Source: an uncultured Litoreibacter sp. (GTDB lineage: Bacteria; Pseudomonadota; Alphaproteobacteria; Rhodobacterales; Rhodobacteraceae). From it: a DNA stretch of 64,000 nt. The DNA is taken from contig CANLUY010000001.1 in the NCBI GenBank assembly GCA_947494435.1, positions 186,001 to 250,000 on the forward strand, given 5' to 3'. Positions 6,718-15,162 of the stretch are shown in pieces (the first letter of the stretch is position 1; every line of letters starts with the position of its first letter). The notes below the pieces were generated by a model. That model was not told the origin of the DNA. It worked only from the letters and a program-made list of their open reading frames with translations, and searched no databases. The position numbers were made by a program, and so were the translations under genes.

Positions 6718-8738
6718 TGCAAGATTTCGATGATGATCTCGACCGTTTGAAAACCGCCCTTAAGGGCGCACCTTCCCCTGACAGGCCTTCAAAAGAGGCT
6801 GCTTTCATAGTGGCTGAAGAAAATTTCGCCCGTCTCCAAGAAAAAGGTGAGTTCACACGTCCCACAGAAACACCGGCCTCGCGGCCTTCGTTTTTGAAAG
6901 GACTGAAATCCATGTTTGCCCCCAATTCTATAAAACCCCTCCTGCTCACCACCTCCTCGCTCGTCGTCATTGGCGTTGGTATCGTGTTGATCCAGCAACC
7001 CGAATTGCGCTTGGAGGTCAGCGCCACAAATGAACAGTTTGTCGATGCTGTCGCCACGGATGGCATAGGCGACACGCCTGAGGTCGTGGAAGAGAATGTG
7101 CGCGTTGAGCCTATCATTGCTGAGGCTGAAGTAGGCGACATCGCCCCTGCTGAGGCTCCTGCAACGGTTCTACTTGAGAATTTTGCACAAGCGGATCAAC
7201 TGGTCAGAACGCAACCCGTAGCCCCTCGCCGTGCAATGAAACAGGCGCAAGCCAGTGCTGCCGCCGGACTGGCGGCCAGCTCTGACATCCGTGTTCTTCC
7301 TGCACCAAGCCCGTCAGACACAATAGCCCAACCCGAAGCCTCAAACGACCGCTTCGCAAACGAAGCGCCGAACCCGCTGAAGATCACATCAGAAGAACCG
7401 GTCTCCACCTTCTCCGCCGATGTCGACACGGCCAGCTACACTTGGGTGCGCCGCAGCTTGCAAAACGGCCAACTGCCCGACCCCGCCGCTGTGCGGATCG
7501 AGGAAATGGTGAATTACTTCCCCTACGCCTACGCAGTGCCCGAAGGCGACTTGCCGTTTTCGACCGCCGTGTCCGTGTCTCAAACGCCTTGGAACAAAGA
7601 CACGCAGCTGGTCCATATCGGCATTCAGGGCGAAATGCCTGCCATTGAGGACCGCCCGCCGCTGAACCTTGTGTTCCTGATTGATACATCCGGCTCGATG
7701 AACAGCCCCGACAAACTGCCCCTGCTCATCCAGAGCTTCCGCCTGATGCTGTCGGAACTGCGCCCCGAAGACCAAGTCGCCATCGTGACTTATGCAGGTT
7801 CCGCCGGACTGGTGTTGGAGCCAACCACCGCCAGCGACAGCGCCAAGATCAACGCGGCCTTGGCGAACCTGTCGGCGGGAGGGTCCACCGCCGGAGCCGC
7901 TGGTTTGCAGCAGGCCTATCAAGTGGCCGAGCAAATGTCTGAGGATGGCGAAATCGGCCGCGTGATCCTTGCCACGGATGGTGATTTCAATGTCGGGCAA
8001 TCCTCAGACGAACAGATGAAAACCTTGATCGAGGCCAAGCGCGACAGTGGCACTTACCTGTCTGTTCTGGGCTTCGGGCGTGGCAATCTGAATGACAGCC
8101 TGATGCAAACCTTGGCGCAAAACGGCAATGGCCAGGCCGCCTATATCGACACGCTGTCTGAAGCTCGCAAAGTGCTTGTTGATCAACTGACCGGCGCGCT
8201 GTTCCCCATCGCAAGCGACGTCAAAGTGCAGGTCGAATTCAACCCTGCCCAGATCGCCGAGTACCGCCTGATTGGCTATGAGACCCGCGCGTTAAAGCGC
8301 GAAGATTTCAACAATGACAAAGTCGATGCGGGCGACATCGGCGCAGGCCACACGGTGACGGCTCTTTATGAAGTGACGCCCGTCGGCTCCCCCGCCGTGC
8401 TAAACGACCCGCTGCGCTATGGTGAGGCCGTCGCCGCTTCAGATAGCGATGAGCTTGGCTTGCTCCGCCTGCGCTATAAAGAACCCGGCGAAGGCCAAAG
8501 CCAACTGATTGAAACGGTGATTGCCCCCTCAGTGACGGGCGCGTCGGATGAGGCAAGCTTCGCCACAGCTATCGCGGGCTTCGGCCAATTGCTGCGCGGG
8601 TCGGACTATCTCGGTGACTGGACCTACGCAGACGCGATCAGCCTTGCGACACATGCCAAAGGAGCTGACACATTCGGGTATCGCGCGGAAGCGATCACCC
8701 TGATGCGGTTGGCAGAAAGCCTCGCCAAAGGTCAGTAA
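6717..8738 (+). CDS. Membrane-anchored VWA-domain protein, YfbK type
   Basis: ATG at 6717 has GAAGGAGG at a good distance; GTG at 6714 is an alternative. The 673-residue protein has a cytoplasmic N-terminus of about 70 residues, one membrane helix near residues 73-93, and a large periplasmic part. The latter contains the YfbK N-terminal module (FSADVDTASYTWVRRSL, then EEMVNYFPY), a VWA domain whose metal site begins LIDTSGSM near residue 323, and the C-terminal DUF3520-like region. VWA domains bind ligands through a divalent metal. The topology (short inner tail, one helix, outer sensor) is that of an anti-sigma factor, and the gene is translationally coupled to an ECF sigma factor; that role is inferred. 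Confidence 0.9.
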   Translation: MQDFDDDLDRLKTALKGAPSPDRPSKEAAFIVAEENFARLQEKGEFTRPTETPASRPSFLKGLKSMFAPNSIKPLLLTTSSLVVIGVGIVLIQQPELRLEVSATNEQFVDAVATDGIGDTPEVVEENVRVEPIIAEAEVGDIAPAEAPATVLLENFAQADQLVRTQPVAPRRAMKQAQASAAAGLAASSDIRVLPAPSPSDTIAQPEASNDRFANEAPNPLKITSEEPVSTFSADVDTASYTWVRRSLQNGQLPDPAAVRIEEMVNYFPYAYAVPEGDLPFSTAVSVSQTPWNKDTQLVHIGIQGEMPAIEDRPPLNLVFLIDTSGSMNSPDKLPLLIQSFRLMLSELRPEDQVAIVTYAGSAGLVLEPTTASDSAKINAALANLSAGGSTAGAAGLQQAYQVAEQMSEDGEIGRVILATDGDFNVGQSSDEQMKTLIEAKRDSGTYLSVLGFGRGNLNDSLMQTLAQNGNGQAAYIDTLSEARKVLVDQLTGALFPIASDVKVQVEFNPAQIAEYRLIGYETRALKREDFNNDKVDAGDIGAGHTVTALYEVTPVGSPAVLNDPLRYGEAVAASDSDELGLLRLRYKEPGEGQSQLIETVIAPSVTGASDEASFATAIAGFGQLLRGSDYLGDWTYADAISLATHAKGADTFGYRAEAITLMRLAESLAKGQ

Positions 8739-8773
8739 GGGCTCGCGCATCAAAAAGCGCCCATAGAAAAAGC

Positions 8774-8812
8774 AAAAGCCCCGGAAGCCGTCAGGCGTCC
8801 GGGGCTTTTTCA
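8774..8812. terminator. Bidirectional rho-independent terminator
   Basis: AAAAGCCCCGGA (8774-8785) pairs exactly with TCCGGGGCTTTT (8798-8809), with A/T runs on both sides. It lies between the convergent VWA gene and atpF, so it can stop both transcripts. Confidence 0.9.
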
Positions 8813-8829
8813 ATTGGATTGTGGCGCGC

Positions 8830-9387
8830 CTAGTGCAGCTTTGCTTTCACTTCGGCAATCGCGTCATCGACCAATGCGTTCTGATCCGCAGCCGATGTTT
8901 TCGCAGCGACCACATCCGCAGCCGCGGCAATCGCTACAGTCACAGCACGATCACGGACTTGCTTCACAGCAGCAGCTTCGGCAGAAGCGATCTGCTCTTC
9001 CGCAGCAGTCAAACGTCGCGCGATGGACAGCTTCAGGTCTTCCTTGGCTTGTTCCGCCGCAGCTTGCGCTTCTTTCTTCGCGTTTTCGATAATACGCTCC
9101 GATTGCTCGGTCACTTCCTGATGCTTGCGCTCATAGGAGGCCAAAATGGTCTGCGCCTCTTCGCGCAGCGCTTTGGCTTCATCAAGCTCGGATTTGATGG
9201 TCTCGGCCCGCTTGTCGAGCATCCCCATCACAAGCCCCGGCACTTTGAAATAAACCAAAACGCCGATGAACAGAAGGAACGCGATCAGGACAACAAAGTC
9301 CGTGTTCGCAAGTGAGAAGAACGGCTTATCACCGGCCGCGAAAGCTGGTGCAGGGGCAAGAGCCAGAAGGGTAAATAGCTTTTTCAT
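8830..9387 (-). CDS. atpF: ATP synthase F0 subunit b
   Basis: This 185-residue protein has an N-terminal hydrophobic segment, a membrane helix around residues 29-50 ([18 protein letters not shown]), and a long charged helix typical of the peripheral stator stalk linking F0 to F1. The first 18 residues look like a cleavable leader ([11 protein letters not shown]). It is the last gene of the leftward operon atpI-B-E-b'-b and is four bases from its b' neighbour. The F1 genes are not in this window, as usual where F0 and F1 form separate operons. Confidence 0.95.
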   Translation of the reverse strand: MKKLFTLLALAPAPAFAAGDKPFFSLANTDFVVLIAFLLFIGVLVYFKVPGLVMGMLDKRAETIKSELDEAKALREEAQTILASYERKHQEVTEQSERIIENAKKEAQAAAEQAKEDLKLSIARRLTAAEEQIASAEAAAVKQVRDRAVTVAIAAAADVVAAKTSAADQNALVDDAIAEVKAKLH

Positions 9388-9391
9388 CTCT

Positions 9392-9922
9392 CTACCCTTT
9401 CATCTTTGCGGTCACAGCAGCCGTGACGGTTTTGGCGTCGATCTTGCTGGGTGCAACGGCGGCAACGATGTCCTTAGCGATGTCTTTCGCCACGGTCGCT
9501 GCATCTTTTTCCGCACTGTCACGGATGGAGGCGATGACTTTCTCGCCCTCCGCAGCCCGTGCAGCAATTTCTGCATCTGCTTCGGCGATGGCTTTGTCCA
9601 AGTCTTTCTGGATATCCGCCTTCGTGTCAGCCACAATTTTCGCCGCTTCGACGCGCGCATCTGCGAGAGCCTTGTTGTAGGCGTCTTCCGCCTCAACTGC
9701 CTTCTGCTTCAGCTCTTCCGCCGCCGCGATGTCATTCGTGATCGTGCCTGAGCGCTCCGCCAGAACTGACCCGATACGGGGCAGAGCAATGCGGGACAGC
9801 ACAACGTAAATCACGATCAACGTGATAACCAGCCAAGCGATCTGGTTTGGGAATGTTGAGAAGTCGAGCTGCGGCATGCCTGGGGCTGCTGCGGCTGCAT
9901 CTCCTGTCGTTTCTGTTGCCAT
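9392..9922 (-). CDS. atpF2: ATP synthase F0 subunit b'
   Basis: ATG at 9922 follows GGAGG at ideal distance; the frame extends to a TTG at 9934 without support. The 176-residue protein has a short N-terminus rich in alanine, a membrane helix ([20 protein letters not shown]), and a long alanine/glutamate/lysine helix. A separate b' beside b is typical of photosynthetic bacteria and their relatives, where b and b' form a heterodimeric stator instead of a b homodimer. It lies between the c and b genes. Confidence 0.94.
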   Translation of the reverse strand: MATETTGDAAAAAPGMPQLDFSTFPNQIAWLVITLIVIYVVLSRIALPRIGSVLAERSGTITNDIAAAEELKQKAVEAEDAYNKALADARVEAAKIVADTKADIQKDLDKAIAEADAEIAARAAEGEKVIASIRDSAEKDAATVAKDIAKDIVAAVAPSKIDAKTVTAAVTAKMKG

Positions 9923-9997
9923 GATGGCCTCCAAAAAACCGGTTACTCAGGGCGGAACACATGTGGTCCCGCCCAAGCGTAAGGATGGCTTAAAGGA

Positions 9998-10234
9998 TTA
10001 TACTGCGAACATCAGAAGCAGAGCGACGAGGAACGAGAAGATCCCCAGAGCTTCCGCAAACGCGATGCCGATAAACAGTGTGGCTGTCTGGCCAGCAGCA
10101 GCGGATGGGTTGCGCAATGCGCCGGACAGGAAGCTGCCTGCAACGTTGCCCACACCGACGGCCGCGCCGCCCATGCCAACAGATGCCAGGCCTGCGCCGA
10201 TGAATTGACCCATTTGTGCGATATCGCCTTCCAT
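9998..10234 (-). CDS. atpE: ATP synthase F0 subunit c
   Basis: The 78-residue hairpin protein has two glycine/alanine-rich membrane helices joined by a polar loop (RNPSAAAGQ). The proton-binding carboxylate is the glutamate in [11 protein letters not shown] in the second helix. GAAAAG-type Shine-Dalgarno sequence precedes the ATG. It forms the rotor ring and lies between subunit a and subunit b'. Confidence 0.96.
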   Translation of the reverse strand: MEGDIAQMGQFIGAGLASVGMGGAAVGVGNVAGSFLSGALRNPSAAAGQTATLFIGIAFAEALGIFSFLVALLLMFAV

Positions 10235-10294
10235 GTCTTTTCTCCTTACGATGGAATTTAGGTAGATGTATCTGACGGGACTGCCGTCAAAACT

Positions 10295-11041
10295 TTAGTG
10301 ATGCGGGTGAAGCGCGTCTTTCAGGTAGACACACGTCAGAATTGTAAACACGTAGGCTTGGATGCCTGCGACGAGCATTTCCAGACCGTACATTGCGGTG
10401 ATGGCCAGAATGGACAGCGGGGAAATCGCGACCACCGCAGCGAACGCCGCGAAGACTTTGATCACCGCGTGACCAGCCATCATGTTGCCTGCCAGACGAA
10501 TGGAGTGGCTGACGGGGCGTACGAAATAGCTGATTACCTCGATCAATGCCAAGATCGGGCGCAGCGCCAGAGGTGCAGAGGAGACCCAGAAGAGGCTCAG
10601 GAAAGATGCGCCATTCTTCACGAAGCCCAGCACAGTCACAGCGAGGAATACAGCCACGGCCAGCACGGCGGTAACAGCGATGTGCGACGTCGGTGTGAAC
10701 GCCATTGGCAACAGACCAAGGTAGTTCGAGAATAGGATAAACATGAACAATGTCATGATATACGGGAAATATTTCACGCCATCTTTGCCGGTGATGTCCT
10801 CGACCATCTGGTAGACGAAGCCATACGCCAACTCAGCGACTGATTGGCTGCGGGTCGGCACGATGGCGCGCGAGCGCGTGCCCAAAACCAGCAAAGCAAT
10901 GACTGCCAGAACGGTCAGCGCCATCCACAACGTGGAGTTTGTGATTGTCAGAACGCCAACGGGACCGTCGCCAAACAATGGTTTGACGATAAACTGATCC
11001 ATCGGGTGAAATACGAGACCGCCGTCTTCTTTTTCTGCCAA
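10295..11041 (-). CDS. atpB: ATP synthase F0 subunit a
   Basis: The 248-residue protein has about six membrane helices. The essential arginine lies in the helix containing [17 protein letters not shown], which faces the c ring. The reading frame offers no ATG before the conserved LVFHPMDQF, so translation most likely starts at TTG 11041, one base after the atpI stop, with GAAGGACGAG at the end of atpI as the ribosome binding site. A TTG start may keep its synthesis below that of atpE. Confidence 0.94.
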   Translation of the reverse strand: MAEKEDGGLVFHPMDQFIVKPLFGDGPVGVLTITNSTLWMALTVLAVIALLVLGTRSRAIVPTRSQSVAELAYGFVYQMVEDITGKDGVKYFPYIMTLFMFILFSNYLGLLPMAFTPTSHIAVTAVLAVAVFLAVTVLGFVKNGASFLSLFWVSSAPLALRPILALIEVISYFVRPVSHSIRLAGNMMAGHAVIKVFAAFAAVVAISPLSILAITAMYGLEMLVAGIQAYVFTILTCVYLKDALHPHH

Positions 11042-11042
11042 G

Positions 11043-11372
11043 TCACTCGTCCTTCTTCTGTCGCGCGGCCGAGGCCGCTTGCTCTTCGGAGATTTCCTTC
11101 GCGGTGCGCATCATCGTTTTGACGCCCGCAATGAAACCCAACAATATAAACAGCACCAGAAACAGCGGCATCGTGCCGAACGCCCAATCGAGCCCGTATC
11201 CAATGCCAAAGCCGATCAACAGACCGGCTACCAGCTCTGTCACCATCCGCCAGCCCTGCTGCGCTTGCGAATAATGCTCTTCCACTCGCGCTTCGGGTAA
11301 AGCCGTCTTTTTCAGCGCCTCGATCCGGTCGTCGAGCGCTTTCAGGCCCTCTTTGTCCGGTTCTGTCGCCAC
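11043..11372 (-). CDS. atpI: ATP synthase assembly protein I
   Basis: The start is GTG at 11372 with AAGGAG eight bases upstream. The 109-residue protein has a charged N-terminus and two membrane helices ([19 protein letters not shown] and [15 protein letters not shown]), the normal form of AtpI, which helps assemble the c ring or bring in magnesium. It is the first gene of the F0 operon; the promoter should lie in the 243-base gap before alternative oxidase. Confidence 0.92.
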   Translation of the reverse strand: MATEPDKEGLKALDDRIEALKKTALPEARVEEHYSQAQQGWRMVTELVAGLLIGFGIGYGLDWAFGTMPLFLVLFILLGFIAGVKTMMRTAKEISEEQAASAARQKKDE

Positions 11373-11615
11373 GAAAAGACTCCTTAAAAGCGCACGCGGT
11401 CAATTGGGGGTGTGATAGGTTTTGGACGCGCAGGAGTCAATTCCCAGTGCAACGCGCTAATAAACTGTAATTATTATATTTTTCAAGAACTGGGGCGGCT
11501 AATTTCGTCGCACCCTCGGGATTACGAAGGTTTGCGCTTATTCAACCATTTGGTTGATGGTTTCGTTTTTACGTCGGAACGGCAGCAGCGATATCTCCGC
11601 CGCTGCCTCGTTTTG

Positions 11616-12278
11616 TTAAGGATGTTCGCCGCTCGCAATCTTATTTGCGAACTCATGGTTTTTGTCGGCATGCCCGGCCTCGTCAGCACGGATCACAATA
11701 ACCACCTCACGCAGACGCGCATCTTCCGGCAAGTTCCAATAGTCCTTTGCGATCTGTGGCGCGGGGACGTTTTCAACCAGACCAGCGTCGATCTGCTCAA
11801 GATATTGCGTGTAACTGATCACCGCTTCTTCTTCGAGGTACCCCACAACACGGTGTGCCACACGGGGGGCAAGCAGATAGAGGAAGAAGTAGAGGTTGTA
11901 GAAAATCATTTGCGTGACGGCGATCAAGAACCGCTCAAACCCTGAGGGCTGCGCGATTTTGATGAATGTCATCAGATGCATCCGCTCATTATCGGCCTCT
12001 TCAATCAGCTCTTTGATCCAGCCCTGATCGTCACGGATGTGGCGCAATGCTTTGAGGTGCTGCAACAGCCCGCCGACCATACCGGGCACGGCAGCGACAG
12101 TTTCCAGAACGACGGCACGGTGACCATAGCGGCCCGCGAAGAACTTATCGGCAAAGATGCGCATGAATTTGACGAGGCGCAGCGCAAAGCGGTCGCGGAA
12201 GTCTTGCGGCGCATGATGCTCCACGATTGCAACGGAATTTACGGCGTAGTCAGCAACAATGTCGGGTTCGTTTTTCAC
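11616..12278 (-). CDS. aox: Alternative oxidase (cyanide-insensitive ubiquinol oxidase)
   Basis: The start is GTG at 12278, with GGAG ten bases upstream. The 220-residue product carries all four diiron motifs of the AOX family: the LET triad (VVLETVAAVPG), NERMH (EEADNERMHLMTF), LEEEA (GYLEEEAVISY) and the RADEAGH segment with its Glu and His. There is a hydrophobic hairpin at MIFYNLYFFLYLLAP that sits in one membrane leaflet. It oxidises ubiquinol directly with oxygen, without proton pumping. It follows a LysR gene on the same strand, which is its obvious candidate regulator. Confidence 0.95.
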   Translation of the reverse strand: MKNEPDIVADYAVNSVAIVEHHAPQDFRDRFALRLVKFMRIFADKFFAGRYGHRAVVLETVAAVPGMVGGLLQHLKALRHIRDDQGWIKELIEEADNERMHLMTFIKIAQPSGFERFLIAVTQMIFYNLYFFLYLLAPRVAHRVVGYLEEEAVISYTQYLEQIDAGLVENVPAPQIAKDYWNLPEDARLREVVIVIRADEAGHADKNHEFANKIASGEHP

Positions 12279-12374
12279 GGGGTTCCATCTCCAGTTTCAC
12301 TGCACCAGAGATATGTGGCGATGCAGAAATTTCACCCATCGGAGACTGCGACAAATCCGCATATTCGCGGCGGA

Positions 12375-13274
12375 CTAAGTGGGGAGTTTTCCGCTTCGGA
12401 ACATCGCTGTTTCTTTCAGAAGCCAGTCACGGAACACACGCACGGGTTTGCGCCGCAACACACCTTCGCCAAACAGCATGTGATACGTGCCTTGCCGGAA
12501 CCCGTGATCAAAGCACCGCGTAAGCCGGCCTGCCTCTTCGTCATGTTTTACGTTATCGGCGGACGACAGCAACACGCCCTGCTCTGCAATCACGGCTTCA
12601 ATCGCAAGCATCGCACGCAACCGCCGCGTCTGGGGAACACGGGCGGCCAGATCGGGGCGATTGATCTCGTCAAACCAGCGCGCCCACGGATCGCCTCCGC
12701 GGTCACGCAGCAGCGGATAGTCCAGCAATTTTTCCGGATCCGCCGCAATCTGGTTCGCGATGGAGGGCGCGGCATAGGGATAGATGGCGCAATCACTGAT
12801 CAATTCGGCGACCCCATCCGGCGCGCCTGCCAGAAAAAACCGGATCGCAATATCGGCCTCATACCGCGCGATATCGACAATGACCTCGGTGGCGTCCAGT
12901 TCCACCGTGATCTCCGGATGCGCATCGGTGAAGCGTTTCAAATTGGGCACCAGCCATTTCAGCGCAAAAACCGTTTCGGAATTGACCAACACTGTGCCTG
13001 CGGGCCGCGCGTCGAACGCCTCAGTGGCTTCCGCGATTGTGTCAAAGGCTGGCGTCAATTGTGCGAGATAGGCCGCACCGTTTTGCGTCAGTACGACACC
13101 GCGTGACGCATCACGGAACAATTGCACGCCCAACCTGTCCTCAAGCCCGCGCACATGTTTTGAGATCGCCGAATGGCTGACCCCCAACTCATCAGCAGCG
13201 CGGGAGAAGCTTTCATGACGCCCCGCCGCCTCAAAGGCGCGCAGAGCATTTAGTGGGGGAAGCTGACGGGGCAT
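12375..13274 (-). CDS. LysR-family transcriptional regulator (GcvA/AmpR branch)
   Basis: The 299-residue protein has an N-terminal winged helix (LNALRAFEAAGRHESFSRAA, then SAISKHVRGLED) and a C-terminal effector domain. The PLNALRAFEAA opening is typical of the GcvA/AmpR group. It lies 96 bases upstream of alternative oxidase on the same strand. A perfect 10-bp dyad begins four bases before its ATG, well placed for autoregulation. Its effector is unknown. Confidence 0.92.
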   Translation of the reverse strand: MPRQLPPLNALRAFEAAGRHESFSRAADELGVSHSAISKHVRGLEDRLGVQLFRDASRGVVLTQNGAAYLAQLTPAFDTIAEATEAFDARPAGTVLVNSETVFALKWLVPNLKRFTDAHPEITVELDATEVIVDIARYEADIAIRFFLAGAPDGVAELISDCAIYPYAAPSIANQIAADPEKLLDYPLLRDRGGDPWARWFDEINRPDLAARVPQTRRLRAMLAIEAVIAEQGVLLSSADNVKHDEEAGRLTRCFDHGFRQGTYHMLFGEGVLRRKPVRVFRDWLLKETAMFRSGKLPT

Positions 13275-13277
13275 CCC

Positions 13278-13302
13278 TATATGTGAGTTTTTCTCACATA
13301 TA
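13278..13302. promoter_or_regulatory. Perfect dyad, probable LysR operator
   Basis: TATATGTGAG and CTCACATATA flank five T residues. The core TGTGAG-N5-CTCACA fits the interrupted dyads (T-N11-A within them) bound by LysR regulators. It ends four bases before the LysR start codon and lies on the other side about 80 bases before a small gene at 13383, so one bound dimer could repress the regulator's own gene. Confidence 0.6.
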
Positions 13303-13382
13303 CTGTCAAGGAATGGTTTTTGATTAAGCGCGCAATGCAGTGCATAACAATCGCAGACCTTCCGTATTTTATGAGGCTAGAC

Positions 13383-13592
13383 ATGGCTTTCTTCGAAATG
13401 AACGCGCTTTGGCGCGCATGGTATCCCTTTGCTGATCGTACCAAAAACTCACACCGCCCGCGCCGGCGCGTGGACCGCTTACCCAAAGACCTGACCGACA
13501 AGATCGCGAAGGACATTGGGCTGACGCAACACCAGCTTGATGTCCTCAGGTTCGAAATGCCGTCGCAAAAGCCCAACAGCCGCAGTATTTGA
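13383..13592 (+). CDS. Small basic protein, 69 residues
   Basis: ATG at 13383 follows GAGG six bases upstream. The product is very basic in the middle (RTKNSHRPRRRVDRLP) and ends in a helix-like section, LTDKIAKDIGLTQHQLDVLR. The pattern of a basic arm followed by 'LP..L..DIGL' recalls DUF1127-like small regulators of alphaproteobacteria, but the match is loose. It is divergent from the LysR gene and lies just ahead of an ArsR-type regulator. Confidence 0.55.
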   Translation: MAFFEMNALWRAWYPFADRTKNSHRPRRRVDRLPKDLTDKIAKDIGLTQHQLDVLRFEMPSQKPNSRSI

Positions 13593-13623
13593 GCCCCGCG
13601 CCATTCCCCGCTATGACGGAGCC

Positions 13624-13950
13624 ATGGATGACAAGATCGACAGCGTATTTGCAGCTTTGTCAGATCGCACACGCCGTGCGATCCTGACGATGCTTTTGGA
13701 AGACGACATGGCCGTCACAGACGTGGCCGAGCCGTTCGAGATGTCCCTCGCCGCGATCTCCAAACATCTCACGATCCTGACAAAAGCGGGCCTCATCAGC
13801 CAAGAGAAACGCGGACGGGTCAAATGGTGCAAGCTTGAGCCCGATGCCATGCGCGAGGCCATCGTCTGGATCGAAAGCTTCGGCCAGTTGAAAGCCCTGA
13901 ATTTCGACGCGTTTGAGGCCTATCTGGACAAGGAATTGGGCACATCCTGA
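13624..13950 (+). CDS. ArsR-family helix-turn-helix repressor
   Basis: ATG at 13624 was chosen because the longer frame back to 13537 overlaps the preceding small gene and GACGGAG sits just upstream of 13624. The 108-residue protein is a winged helix: FAALSDRTRRAILTMLLED, then MSLAAISKHLTILTKAGLI as the recognition region and KRGRVKWCKLEP as the wing. There is no CxC or similar metal site, so it belongs to the metal-independent ArsR group often linked to SRPBCC or stress genes. No such partner follows; the next gene is a small membrane protein. Confidence 0.9.
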   Translation: MDDKIDSVFAALSDRTRRAILTMLLEDDMAVTDVAEPFEMSLAAISKHLTILTKAGLISQEKRGRVKWCKLEPDAMREAIVWIESFGQLKALNFDAFEAYLDKELGTS

Positions 13951-14029
13951 CCCAAACCACACCAAATTTCTGACAAATTTAGGCGGTATCCAAACCGGAC
14001 CTGTACAACTGCTGTCATGGATCGGTGAT

Positions 14030-14284
14030 ATGAAATTTCTGGCTGCCTTCTCCGTTTTGGGCTTCTTCAGCTCTCTGGCTTATATGGTCTGGACCAATCA
14101 ATACCCCTATCATTGGCTGCCCGAGGACCCTGCAGATCCAAATCGTTTGCAACGCGCAGAAGAGACGGTGAATACTGCTGTCGCATATTTCGGCTCTATG
14201 AATACAGGCATCGGCCTTATGATGGCAGGCGCGATCTTCTCCCTCTATTTCGTGATGGAAAAGCAGGAGAGATGGGAGCCTTAA
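14030..14284 (+). CDS. Small two-helix membrane protein, 84 residues
   Basis: ATG at 14030 begins a protein with hydrophobic helices near residues 2-20 (FLAAFSVLGFFSSLAYMVW) and about 55-76 (MNTGIGLMMAGAIFSLYFVM), joined by a polar loop. No family is recognised. Its stop overlaps the convergent transporter gene by four bases. It lies 79 bases after the ArsR gene and may be in the same transcript. Confidence 0.65.
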   Translation: MKFLAAFSVLGFFSSLAYMVWTNQYPYHWLPEDPADPNRLQRAEETVNTAVAYFGSMNTGIGLMMAGAIFSLYFVMEKQERWEP

Positions 14285-15162
14285 GACTCCGACCTCAACA
14301 ACATCAGCAAGGCCACCACTGTTAACGCAACGCCCAACAACACGGCCACAGGTGGCGCGCCATTGCCCAATCCGATTTCCCACAGAATGACCCAGCTTGG
14401 GGTCAGATAGGTGTAGGCCATCACCTTGGCCGATGGCAGCCGCATGGAGGCGAATTGCACCAAAACGAAGGTGATCGCGGACGCACAGATCGCCACATAT
14501 AGAATAGTGACCCACACAATCGGCGACAGGCTCAACCATGCGGTCGCGCGGATATCGCTCCACCCCCAAGCTATCAGCACCAAAAGCCCCGCGCAGATAG
14601 TCCCGAAGGAAAAAACCAACGGGCGCTCCCCGCGGTTCAGCTTGCGGATCATCGGCGTGTAGATCGCATGCGCCACACATCCCACGAAGAAAATCACCTC
14701 ACCCTGCCCGATCTCAAACGCCAAAAGCGCCGCAAGATCCGCGCGAAAGATCACCCAAAGCGCCCCCGCCCCGCCAACAGCTAAAGCCAGCGCCATCCAA
14801 AGCGTCGTGATCTGGCGCAACAAAAAGAAGCTGACAACCGCCGTGATGACAGGTGTCAGCGTGAAAACCGCCGCCGTGGAAACTGGCGGCGCAGTCTTCA
14901 ACCCCTCAAACATCAAGACAAAATAAACAGCGAACAGCCCACCCAAGACCAAGTAGCGCCACGGCGCCTGCCAACTGGCACGCGGAATGCCGCCCGTCGC
15001 CAGCGCCGCTGCGCCAATCAACACAGACGCGATAACAAATCGCGCCGCGTTCAATGCAGTGGGCGCGATATCATTGGCGACAATGCCCCCCAAAGCGAAG
15101 GACCCGGCCACAAGTGTCGAGAACAGCAGCACGGCCAAATGGCCTTTGGTGGCCTCGTTCAT
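14281..15162 (-). CDS. EamA/DMT-superfamily transporter
   Basis: The 293-residue protein has ten hydrophobic helices arranged as two five-helix EamA repeats, with the typical phrases TALNAARFVIASVL and TYLTPSWVILWEIG. Such proteins export or import small metabolites; the substrate cannot be told. Its ATG overlaps the TGA of the upstream FAD oxidoreductase gene (ATGA), so LysR, oxidoreductase and transporter form one tight leftward operon. Confidence 0.9.
   Translation of the reverse strand: MNEATKGHLAVLLFSTLVAGSFALGGIVANDIAPTALNAARFVIASVLIGAAALATGGIPRASWQAPWRYLVLGGLFAVYFVLMFEGLKTAPPVSTAAVFTLTPVITAVVSFFLLRQITTLWMALALAVGGAGALWVIFRADLAALLAFEIGQGEVIFFVGCVAHAIYTPMIRKLNRGERPLVFSFGTICAGLLVLIAWGWSDIRATAWLSLSPIVWVTILYVAICASAITFVLVQFASMRLPSAKVMAYTYLTPSWVILWEIGLGNGAPPVAVLLGVALTVVALLMLLRSES

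Noticed and set aside
12279-12374. Possible small gene between LysR and alternative oxidase
   Set aside because: The 96-base gap has no frame with a ribosome binding site; an ATG near 12288 is out of frame with AOX and stays within it.
11976-13106. A 376-codon open frame on the plus strand opposite alternative oxidase and LysR
   Set aside because: Both minus-strand genes show clear family motifs. The plus-strand translation has none and crosses the gap between them.
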